Positions 24,956 through 34,019 of a stretch of DNA of 64,000 nt are shown piece by piece. The position numbers and the translations under genes were made by a program. Every line of letters begins with the position of its first letter. Within the stretch, counting starts at the first letter, position 1. The DNA lies in the NCBI GenBank assembly GCA_015832175.1, contig WJXW01000001.1, positions 3,968,001 through 4,032,000 on the forward strand. Reading direction: 5' to 3'. This DNA is from Paraphaeosphaeria minitans (lineage: Eukaryota > Ascomycota > Dothideomycetes > Pleosporales > Didymosphaeriaceae). Below the pieces are notes generated by a model that had not been told where the DNA came from, did no database searches, and saw only the letters and a program-made list of their open reading frames with translations.

Positions 24956-25171
24956 TATAAAGTCTAGTTATAGATAATAGTACTTACTTTACACTAGAAA
25001 AGATAGTAAAAGAATAACTCTAGTAATATTAATAGAATAATACTTATTTTATATAAAGTTAGCATGTAGTGTAGGTTTTACGCAGCTAGCTTACTTAGCG
25101 TATAGGCCCTCTATAAGGCTCTAGCGCTAGATACCACAACACTATAATAATATTATAATCTACCTATTACA
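24956..25171 (-). repeat. 5' LTR of M2 (216 bp)
   Basis: TATAAAGTC...CCTATTACA. Same length as the partner LTR at 18659-18874; the two differ by scattered transitions. Confidence 0.94.
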
Positions 25172-25492
25172 GTATACTACCTACTCTTTCTACTATACTA
25201 TTACATTTATAACGTGTTTTATATTTCCCTTTTTAAATAATAGAAACTAAGGCTAGGAGTGGAAGACATTAACACTTAGCTACTAGAGGTTATACCTAAA
25301 GGAGGAGAAGCCTAGGAAGTAGAAGAAATTCTAGCTAAGTAAATAAGAAAGGGGTAAAAGTAATACCTACTTTACTAGAAAGGCTATAATAAGACTTAGG
25401 ATACCTAGATTCTAGAGTTGGACTTTAAAGATATAAATAACCTAGTCTAAACTTTTAAAGGGAAAAGAGCTGCGTATATAAAAAAGAGGTAA
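25172..25492 (+). pseudogene. P2 integrase tail and chromodomain
   Basis: Directly right of M2 the integrase C-terminus resumes after the duplicated GTATA. The chromodomain begins at 25316 with E-V-E-E-I-L-A-K and continues as Y-L-L-Y-*-K-G-Y, then D-T-*-I-L-E and F-K-G-K-R-A-A-Y-I-K-K-R at about 25492. The stars sit exactly where the chromodomain's aromatic Trp residues belong (TGG to TAG). This places family B among the chromoviruses (Ty3/gypsy with an integrase chromodomain). In the family such domains bind methylated histone tails; here it is only a relic. Confidence 0.85.
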
Positions 25493-25634
25493 AGAATATA
25501 ATAAGAGTATATAGAACGCAAATATAACGTATGTTATTATAGAGTACTATAGCTTATTAGGGGTATCTACCTAAGGCCTATAGGCTAGCTTCTAAAAAGT
25601 AATCTAACTAAACTACGCGCTGCCTACGCCCCTT

Positions 25635-26434
25635 TTACTTATTATTCTTATTATTCTTATTATCCTTATTATCCTTACTATTCTTACTATCCTTGCCTAC
25701 TATACCTCTAGTAGTAACTTCCTCCCTACTCTCTTTATTACTGTTGTTTAGGTCGCCTTTATTATAGTAAGGAGTAGACGCTAGACGAATCTAAAATAAG
25801 CTATTAGTATATATTTTAAGTGTAGGAAAGGTGTAAACTTACTATTTACTATATAAAGGAAATAACTACCTTAAAAGCACTAGTAATCTAATGCTATTCT
25901 ACTAGGATTAAGCCTAGGTACTAAGGGCTAGTAGTAGGTACCTAGATTACTACACCTATAAGTATACTAATATAAGCTGTAATATATTAGCAGTTAGCTA
26001 GCTCTAAGTTAAATTACTTTTAGTAATAAGCTAGTTTTAAGCCTACTACCTTTACACGCTTATCTATTTTACGCTGCCTACCTAGGGTCTCTATAACTAT
26101 AATATAGTAGTAGTTATAAAGGGCGTATAGGTAATTAAGGCGCCTATTTATCGCCTTTAGCACCTATAAGTATTAGCTAAAGCGTATATATAGCGCGTAA
26201 CTCTAGATATACTAAATTATAGCCTCTATAATTACTCTTAACATAATAGTTACAGCGCTTATTCTTATCTTTTATATAGTTTTTAGGAAGCTTTACTAAG
26301 TTCTATATATAGTGTATATATGTTATAAGCACTACGTTATAGTCTACACACTTAGTATCTCTACTAAATATAAAGGTAGTAGCACTACGTAGGTTAGACT
26401 TCTTAATATACTTAGGCACTAGATAGTATGGCAT
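25635..26434 (-). pseudogene. Family-B antisense ORF (P2), near full length
   Basis: It runs opposite to P2 gag-pol, in the 3' region between chromodomain and 3' LTR. ATG at 26434 opens M-P-Y-Y-L-V-P-K-Y-I-K-K-S-N, then a T-F-x-F-S-x-D-T-K-C-V-D-Y-N segment, then a Cys-rich patch: K-R-C-N-Y-Y-V-K-S-N-Y-R-G-Y-N-L-V-Y. Comparing copies suggests original C-x2-C-x7-C there. The C-terminus is a Lys/Asn/Asp tract of repeated AAT-AAG and GAT-AAG codons ending near 25635. Roughly 265 codons, all stops TAG or TAA. No named family recognised; a small nucleic-acid-binding protein is a guess. A slight frame discrepancy over the full length implies at least one indel. Confidence 0.6.
25638..25695. repeat. 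Trinucleotide tract (Lys/Asn codons)
   Basis: Runs of ATT/CTT/CCT-type triplets on plus (AAT/AAG/GAT on minus) code the basic tail of the antisense ORF. The tract is visibly longer here than in M1 (5075-5125), M2 (19950-19990) or M4 (29125-29168), so it behaves as a microsatellite. Confidence 0.7.
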
Positions 26435-26765
26435 TTTAAATAATTAAGAAGGTTATTTAAAGGTTAAGCGCTTTATCTATACTAAAAATATAGTAGTTAT
26501 ATATTATATAGGTAGAGAGCACATAAAGATTAAAATAATATTAAAACTATATAGCCTTACTACCCTATATTATAGAAGGCTATAGTAAATAGAAGGCGTA
26601 AGAGCCTTATAATAAATAATATACGTAATGCGTTTATAACACGCACTATTTACTTATAACGCGCTATTATTACGCACGTAACATATACCTCTATAGATAC
26701 TCTTTTCCTTTCCTATAGGGTAAGGTTTTTATTAAGGCTATAGTATACTATACAGAACTACAGCT

Positions 26766-26779
26766 AGAGGGGGAGGTTC
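26766..26779 (+). other. Polypurine tract before the P2 3' LTR
   Basis: agagggggaggttc abuts the LTR start at 26780. The same purine run precedes every B 3' LTR, as expected for the second-strand primer. Confidence 0.75.
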
Positions 26780-26932
26780 TATAATAGGTAGATTATAATA
26801 TTATTGTAGTATTGTGGTATCTAGCGCTAAGGCCTTATAGAGGGCCTATACGCTAAGTGAGCTAGCTGTATAAAACCTACGCTACGCAATAACTTTATAT
26901 AAGATAAGTATTATTCTATTAATATTACTAAG
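26780..26932 (+). repeat. 3' LTR of P2, first 153 bp
   Basis: TATAATAGG... through aatattactaag, then cut by element D. The last five bases, CTAAG (26928-26932), are the candidate D target duplication. Intact LTRs continue with ttatccttttactatcc at this point. Confidence 0.9.
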
Positions 26933-27344
26933 TGTTAAATCTAAGAGGGTAGCTAGTCCTAAAGGGTTAAGGTTAGTTCTTGGGCAGGAGTACTTACGGA
27001 AGGTGGAAGGTCTTGTTAATACGTTAGTATCTTAATAAAGTGTAACAAGTTAATAAGTTGGTCTGCTAGAATCTAAACAATAGATTAATAGATAGATTAA
27101 ACATAAGTATAAAGAGCCTATCTTTGCGTTCCTATATACTTTAAGCGATAAGTAGACTAATTGCTTTAATTAAACTAATTAAGCACTAATTAGTTACTTA
27201 GTATATTAAGTGCTTAGTCTAATTAGTTATCTTAGCGCTCTAATTACACTAATTAGGTTACGTAACCTCTTGCGCTGTACTACTCGAACAATAAATATAG
27301 ATATAAATAAAGATCCTAGGAGGCCTAGCCTTTAGATCTTAATA
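26933..27344 (-). repeat. 3' LTR of D (412 bp)
   Basis: The first 190 bp match the E LTRs closely, up to the tatatact segment. The remainder is much diverged, but length and TG...(C/T)A ends agree (ends taata, then the same ttatcyccc start as in E). It contains several copies of aattaag/cttaatt-type palindromes in place of E's 47-bp repeats. Confidence 0.82.
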
Positions 27345-27507
27345 TTATCTCCCTTCTTACCAGGATTTGTCTTTAAATTATGTAACTATATCTTATGCCT
27401 AGTTATAACTAGAGCTTGCTCTACGTTATAAGTAGCGTTAGCTTGCTTATATTATACCTAAATAACCTTTTAAGTTTACTACTACCTATTACTATTATCT
27501 AACTAAT

Positions 27508-27827
27508 GTTATTAACTCCTTTAGCAAAGTTATAGTTAAGAAATACTTACTATATACAAAATATAACTATGTTTACAAGGTTTATATTTAGTTTAGAAAA
27601 TATAGGAAATGTGTTTATTAAGTTTAATATTGCAATATATATATTTTAAAGTCTAAGTTTAAGCGTTTATTAGCGGAGAAAAAGAAATTATATGTGTAGA
27701 TAAAAGAGTTAAGAGAAATGTAGAAAGCTGCGTTTAAGGCCTATAAAGAGGTGTTAGAGAAATTATAAGTTATATATGCACGCAAAGATTAGTTATATTA
27801 GTAAATAGACTTACTAGATAAGTGTGC
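27508..27827 (+). pseudogene. Antisense Zn2Cys6-type ORF of D, truncated
   Basis: Homologue of the E antisense ORF (56168-56659). The frame from 27508 reads V-I-N-S-F-S-K-V-I-V-K-K. The six cluster positions then fall at codons 27544 (TAC), 27553 (TAT), 27574 (TAC), 27601 (TAT), 27610 (TGT) and 27631 (TGC), spaced x2, x6, x8, x2, x6. Four Cys are now Tyr by G-to-A; the last two survive. The linker Y-K-V-Y-I is identical to E. After the cluster comes K-R-L-L-A-E-K-K-K-L and a charged, coiled-coil-like stretch with A-A-F-K-A and R-K-D. M4 cuts it at 27827. Upstream, 27345-27507 may hold the degenerate N-terminus (ATG-CCT at about 27398). Confidence 0.72.
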
Positions 27828-28043
27828 TGTGAGGTCTGGTTATAGGCAATAGTACTTGCTTCACACCAGGAAGGATAGTAAAAGGATGACTCTAGTAATA
27901 TTAATAGAATAATACTTGTCTTGTGTTAAGTTAACGCGCAGCGCAGGTTTTACGTAGCTAGCTTACTTAGCGCACAGACCCTCTATAAGGCCTTAGTGCT
28001 AGATACTATAACACTATAATAATATTATAATCTACCTATTATA
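27828..28043 (-). repeat. 3' LTR of M4 (216 bp)
   Basis: TGTGAGGTC...CCTATTATA, then the gaacctccccctctag polypurine complement. Confidence 0.94.
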
Positions 28044-28388
28044 GAACCTCCCCCTCTAGCTGCGGTCCTCTATAGTATACTATAGCTTTAATAAAAACCT
28101 TACCCTATAAGAAAGGAAAAGAGTGTCTATAGGGGTACGTGTTATATACATAATAGTAGCGTGTTATAAGTAAATAGCGCATGTTGTAAACACATTACGT
28201 ATATTATTTATTATAAAACTCCTACGCCTTCTATTTACTATAGCCTCTTATAATATAGAGTAATAAGGCTATATAGTGTTAATGTTGTTTTAGTTTTTAT
28301 ATACTCTCTACTTATATAATATACATATAACTTATTCTTAGTATAGATAGAGCGCTTAATCTTTAAATAACTCTCTTAATTACCTAAG

Positions 28389-29168
28389 ATGCTATACTAC
28401 CTAGTACCTAAATATATTAAGAAGTCTAATCTCTATAATACTACTACCTTCGCGTTTAGCGGAGATACTAAGTGCGTAGACTATAATATAGTGCTTATAA
28501 CTTACATACGCTACGTGTAGAACTTAGTAAAACTTCCTAAGAACTATGCTAAAGATAATAATAAGCGCTATAACTATTACGTTAAAGGTAATTACAAAAA
28601 GTGTAACTTAGTATATCTAGAGTCGCGCGTTATATATACGCTTTAGCTAATACCTATAGGTGCTAAAGGTAATAAACAGGCGCCTTAATCGCCTATACGC
28701 CCTTTATAACCGCTACTATATTATAGTTATAAAGACCCTAGGTAGGCAGTATAAGATAGATAAGCGTATAAAGGTAGTAGGCCTAAAGCTAGCTTATTAC
28801 TAGAAGTAATTTAACTTAGAGCTAGCTAACTACTAGCGTATTACAGCTTGTATTAGTACACCTATAGGTATAGCAACCTAGGTGCCTACTACTAGCCCTT
28901 AGTATCTAGGCTTAATCCTAGTAGAGTAGCGTTAGATTACTAATACTCTTAAAGTAGTTATTCCCTTTATATAGTAAATAGTAAGTTTGCACTTTTTTTA
29001 CACTTAAAATATATACTAATAACTTATCCTAGATTAATCTAGCGTTTACTTCTTACTATAATAAAGGCAACTTAGATAACAGTAATAAAGAAAGTAAAAA
29101 AGAAGTTACTACTAAAGGTGTAGTAGGTAAGAATAGTAAAGATAGTAAAAATAATAAAGATAATAAGT
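28389..29168 (+). pseudogene. Family-B antisense ORF (M4), near full length
   Basis: The best-preserved copy. ATG at 28389 gives M-L-Y-Y-L-V-P-K-Y-I-K-K-S-N, then T-F-A-F-S-G-D-T-K-C-V-D-Y-N, an L-V-K-L-P-K segment, then the Cys-rich patch K-R-Y-N-Y-Y-V-K-G-N-Y-K-K-C-N-L-V-Y-L-E-S-R. L-I-P-I-G-A-K-G-N-K-Q-A-P follows, and the tail of Lys/Asn/Ser codons ends near 29168. Stops are all TAG or TAA. It is opposite in strand to gag-pol and converges on the chromodomain end. It resembles the short Cys-motif proteins common in fungi, but I cannot assign a family. Promoter, if any, would be in the adjacent LTR or in 28044-28388, where I see no gene. Confidence 0.62.
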
Positions 29169-29332
29169 AGTAAAGGCGTAAGTAGTATGTATTCTAGTTA
29201 GATTACTTCTTAGAAGCTAGCCTATAGGCCTTAAATAAATACCTCTAATAAGCTATAAGTGCTCCCTAAGCTATAGTGCTTTATAATAATATATATTATA
29301 TCTACATTCTATATACTCTTATTATATCCTTT

Positions 29333-32300
29333 ACCTCTTCTTTACATACGCAGCTCTTTTCCCTTTAAAAGTTTAAACTAGGTTATCTATATCTTTAAAG
29401 TCTAACTCTAGAATCTAGGTGTCTTAAGTTTTATTATAGCCTTTCTAGCAGAGTAGGTATTACTTTTACTCCTTTCTTATTTACTTAGCTAGGATTTCTT
29501 CTACTTTTTAGGCTTCTCCTCCTTTAGGTGTAACCTCTAGTAGCTAGATATTAATATCTTCTACTCCTAGCCTTAGTTTCTATTATTTAAGAAAGGAAAT
29601 ATAAAACATGTTATAAATATAATAGTGTAGTAGGAGAAGTAGGCAGTATACCTACGTTCTAACTATATTCTATACTTAGAAGGGCCTAATAAATTTTCTT
29701 AATAGCTTTTTACTTAGTTATTAAGGCATGTATATATTTTTTATACTAAGTAGGACTAAGTCGCCTCTCTAAAATAACTCTTATTTATGTGTTTTATTAT
29801 AGTACTAGCTCTAATACTTTTATACTAAATATAGGTGCTCTATAAGTAATACGCATACGCTATATATATGTTTTACTCTCTTAACTATATCTAGTAGCTC
29901 CCCCTCTAGCCTACTATCTATAGGAGGCGTAGTAAGGATAGGGTGCTTACTATATACTATATAGAAAGGCGTTATTTTTATTAAATTATAGATAGAGTTA
30001 TTATATACAAATTAAGCTATTAGGAGCAGTTTAATCTAGTTTATTTATAAAAGTGTAATAAATATATAAAGGTATTATTTAAGCGTCTAATTCTGGCGCT
30101 CTATTTACCTATCTATTTAGGGGTGGAAAGCAGTGCTAAGCCTATACTTTACTTATAATTAGTAGCATATTTCTGCCCAAAAAGTAGAGGTGAAGGTAGA
30201 GCCCCTATTAGATATAATACCTTTCTAAATACTAAACTTTAAAATAACCTCTTAGAAGTAGGCTTCTATAAATTCCTTTATATTCTTTATTTTCTATATA
30301 GGGATATAAATAGCTATCTTAGAGAAGTAGTATATAATTACAAAAATTATATTAAAAGCGCAGCTGCTTTAATCCTTTACTAGTAAGAATCTAGTTATAA
30401 AGTCTAGTAAGACTTCCTTAAAGATATCCTTTAGCGTTAGAAAAAGTAATAGCTAGCTATACTTACTATACTTTAGAGCTTTACTCTTTTAGTAAATAGC
30501 ATAAGTTCTTACGTACTTCTAAACATTTTAATCTATAAGAGGCTAATAGTAGGTCATCTTAATAGCCTTAAGCGTTCTACGTACAGTAAAGTAGCCTACT
30601 ATATATATATTATAGTGCTAGAACAAAATCTCTTACCTAATTGCTAGTTTATCTAGGATGTATAATCTACTATTATACTTTAGGACTTCTATTTTATTAA
30701 GCCGCTATACTTACGCCTTACTACTACTTTAAGTGCTTCTTTTACGCCTTAAGCTAGTAATATGCTTAATAGTAAAGGTGTCCTTTTACTAAAGCTACTA
30801 AACTTTAGTAATAAAGTTAGACTCTTTTATTATAAGTTTACTAATAACTAATACTCTAGTTAGTAAGCGTAGTATATATAGCATACACACTATAGCACTA
30901 GTAATAGGGACCCTTATAGCTCTATAAATGTTAGTAATATACGTCTTATATACGCCTAATAAGCTTAGCTCATTTATAGATCTACTTACTCTACTATACT
31001 TAGTCCTCTGTAGTATTTTATTCTATAAGGTAAGTAATAAATAGGTTAGTAATAGGTTCTCCTATACGTAACTTACCCTTCTTAATAGTCTATCTACTAG
31101 GTTTATTTTCCCTAGGCAGTATTCTACTTTAAAATTCAAAGCTGCTAGGTATATTACCTATTATACTTATTATAGGTTTAGCTTCTATACAGCGCGTATA
31201 CTGCGTAAGTTATTATAGTTACTTAGTACTTAAATTATGTGCTATGTGCTATCTAGATAATATCTCTATTACTTAAAGTAGTAGATAATAGCAAGAAGCT
31301 TAAGGTTATATACCTTATAATTTAGCTCTGCTACTTAAAGTTTTCTTAATATAAAAGTAACTAGGTGCTACTTCTAGTCCTTAAATAGCTGTAAAAGAAT
31401 ACTATAAATTATAAAAGTAGATACGTTAGTCTCTAATTAAATTAGTAGCGTAGGGTTAAAGTAGCATAAGATAGGCGCACTTAAGAAGCGCGTTTTAAGT
31501 ATTTTAAAAGTATTATTAGCTTTTACTAACTATTAGAACACTTAGTTCTTTTTAAGTAGGTCTAAAAGAGGAGCGGTTTCTTACGTATATACCTTAATAA
31601 ATTGCCTATAAAAGTTTATAAAGCCTAGAAATAACTAGAGCTCTTAGATACTAGTTAGCTGTAGCTATTCTATAATAGTTACTATATGCGTAGGATTAGC
31701 GCAGATTCCTTACGTAGTTACAATAAAACTAAGGAAGTAGACTTTGTCTAAGGCAGATATACACTTAGTTAAATTAATAAAAAGTTTAGCCTTACGTAGT
31801 AATTTAAGCACAGTGTAAATAGTACACTAATAAAGCGTAAAATCCTTATTATAGGTATAAATAAGTATATTATCTAGGTATATAATATATATATAATCTA
31901 GGTGTAGTGCTAGTGCCTTATTAATATATACGTAAAAGCTCGTAGGGGCATTAGTTAAGCTAAATAGTATTACTAAGTATTTAAAGTAGCTATAGCAAGT
32001 TTAGAATATAGTTTTCTACTTATCTCCTACCTAGATCTAAATTCTATAGTAGGTGTTATAAAGATTAAGGGTCGTATAATAGTATACGCCTAATAGGTGG
32101 TTAAGTGTCTCTCTAACTAAAAGTAGTAAGTAATAATCTTTAATAGTAATTACGTTAAGGCCCTAATAATCTATGTAAAGCTACAGTGTACTATTTTTCT
32201 TAGGGGTAAATAGAATTAGTGCTCTAGCTAGGCTAGTGCTATACTTAATCTATCCCTTTTTTAAAGCATCTTCTAGATACTCCTAAAGTACCTTAAGCTC

Positions 32301-32705
32301 CCGCTCTAAGAGATTATAGAGTAGTCTATAAGAAGGTTCCTTTCCCTCTATAATAGGAATAGCATAATTAGACTTCTTAAAATTTAGTAGAGTAGACGCT
32401 ACTTTTTTATTAAATACATTACTATATTCGCGTAATATATTAAGAATACGCAGTACTTACGCTATGTGCACTTTATTAATACGCGCTAAGTGCTCTAAGC
32501 TTACACTAGTTATCTATAAGACCTCTAGAAGAAATAAATTTAAGCTAGTATACTCTATGTTATCTTTAAAGTCCCTTATAGTAATAAGCTATATTAAAGC
32601 TGTAGTATAGCCCTAGCGCTATGTTTATAAGCTATAATTAAGGTAGATATTACCTTCTTATAAAAAGGGGTTACGAAGTAGAAGAGGGATCCCTTCCTTA
32701 TTAAC
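29333..32705 (-). pseudogene. pol of M4 (chromodomain to protease region)
   Basis: Chromodomain about 29512-29333. Integrase about 31100-29660, with the zinc part near 30670-30600 and a readable D-F-I-T-R-F core start near 30400. RNase H about 31520-31200. RT about 32370-31620 with Y-L-D-N at 31880-31869. The frame is lost at 32705 through insertion of P4. Same domain order and RIP stops as in the other B copies. Confidence 0.88.
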
Positions 32706-32921
32706 TGTAACAGGTAGATCACGATATTATTGTGGTGTTGTGGTATCTAGCGCCAAGGCCTTATAGAGGGTCTGTACGCTAAGCGAGCTAGCTGCGCAAA
32801 ACCTACACTACGCGTTAACTTAACACAAGACAAGTATTATTCTATTAATATTACTAGAGTTATTCTTTTACTATCCTTCCTAGTGTAAAGTAAGTACTAT
32901 TGCCTATAACTAGACCTTACA
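32706..32921 (+). repeat. 5' LTR of P4 (216 bp), least mutated B LTR
   Basis: TGTAACAGG...GACCTTACA with both canonical termini TG and CA intact. It is the best reference for the family LTR. Confidence 0.95.
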
Positions 32922-32959
32922 TAATAATACTTTATCTACAATAGTCTAAGAATAGCTCC

Positions 32960-33977
32960 TAGAGTTATATAAACTACTAGTAGGGGGTAGACTTTACTTA
33001 AAGCCCCTAAAAGCAGTAAAGACCCTCTTATCTAGTATATAAGAAGAGAGCTAGCAACGTATAACTTAAGCCTACTTTTAACACTTAAGTAGTGTATCCT
33101 AGTTACTAAAAAAAAGTATAATAAGCTTTACACTATATATTAACTTTATACCTTAAAAGATAAAATCTCCTAACTTAAAAGTATAAGCTAAACCCCTAGC
33201 GTAGCAGCTACTACTAAAAATATTAAAATCCTATCTACTAATACACATAAGTAGGACGCGCTTATAGCGTATATAGTAATATATATTAAGCGTGCGCTTT
33301 AACCTAAAGACCCTACTAAATATAAAGGTAAAAACCTTAAAAAGTATTGCAAATTCTTCTATTTCTAGAAGGTAGCCTTTCGCCTCTTACTACAAGAATT
33401 TATATAGAATAGAGATAAGGTTATCTAAGTAATACAGTACCTTATAGGCAATCTAAAAGAACTATAGTACACACACTATAAGCGCACCTTTAAAGCTAAA
33501 AGAGAAATACCTATCTAAAAGTACTTTAAGCAGTACATACTTAACTTACTTTTAGACCTAGTAAATAATAGCCTAGAAGTAGCTATAGCGCATACTTAGG
33601 TAATACAGTAAAGAAACTAAACTATTTACTTATTTATAACCTACCTTAATATCCTTAAAAATTAACTTACACCTTATACTAAAGAGTAAAGGGTATAGCA
33701 CCTCTTCTCTAAGCTTAAACTTAAGCTATAGAGGGCTATTACTAACTACTATTAGGTGCCTATAACTAGAGAAGACCTTATTACTTTAGGCTCTATACTT
33801 AAGCGAAACCTACGCTGCGCACCTATAACATAGAAGTTAAGCCCACGTTATATATTAAAGAAATCTAAGAATACTACACTAAACTACTAAATATTTAAAG
33901 GCAATAGTAAAACCTAAGATAAGAAAAGTGTCACCTGCTATAAGTGCTATAAAACTAGCTACTATACTAATAAATAC
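32960..33977 (+). pseudogene. gag of P4
   Basis: Plus-strand gag of family B. The zinc knuckle at 33936-33977 is the least damaged in the window: C-Y-K-C-Y-K-T-S-Y-Y-T-N-K-Y keeps the first two Cys; His and the last Cys are now Tyr. The capsid region before it aligns with P1 and P2. Several TAA/TAG stops, so not functional. Start codon not assignable. Confidence 0.78.
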
Positions 33978-34019
33978 AGAGGTAGTAATCCTAACTAGAT
34001 TCCTATATAAGTAAACTAT

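Larger units (their letters stand above)
18659..25171 (-). mobile_element. B copy M2: complete chromovirus with target duplication
   Basis: A full family-B copy of 6513 bp in minus orientation: 3' LTR 18659-18874, antisense ORF, chromodomain, integrase, RNase H, RT, gag, 5' LTR 24956-25171. It is flanked on both sides by GTATA (18654-18658 and 25172-25176). Five-base duplications are typical of Ty3/gypsy integrases. This copy defines the family's length and order. Confidence 0.95.
13959..26932 (+). mobile_element. B copy P2, split by M2 and cut by D
   Basis: P2 consists of 13959-18658 (5' LTR, gag, pol to integrase) and 25172-26932 (chromodomain, 3' region, first 153 bp of the 3' LTR). M2 sits between, flanked by GTATA on both sides. 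Removing M2 and one GTATA restores the integrase-to-chromodomain reading seen in the other copies. The 3' LTR is cut at 26932 by element D. Confidence 0.9.
26933..27827 (-). mobile_element. Element D: 3' end of an E-family Ty3/gypsy element
   Basis: Starts TGTTAAATC inside the P2 3' LTR. LTR 26933-27344 (412 bp), PPT complement ttatctcccttcttacc, then a diverged copy of the antisense Zn-cluster ORF, cut at 27828 by M4. The rest of D (integrase, RT, gag, second LTR) is expected right of the window. Orientation is inferred from E, where gag-pol is on the minus strand relative to an identical LTR orientation. Confidence 0.85.
27828..32705 (-). mobile_element. B copy M4: 3' LTR to protease region; interrupted by P4
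   Basis: Minus-strand copy with 3' LTR 27828-28043, 3' region with antisense ORF, chromodomain, integrase, RNase H and RT, and the part upstream of RT ending at 32705, where the P4 LTR begins. The left flank TGTGC (27823-27827) is the candidate duplication. Its gag and 5' LTR should lie beyond P4, right of the window. Confidence 0.9.
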
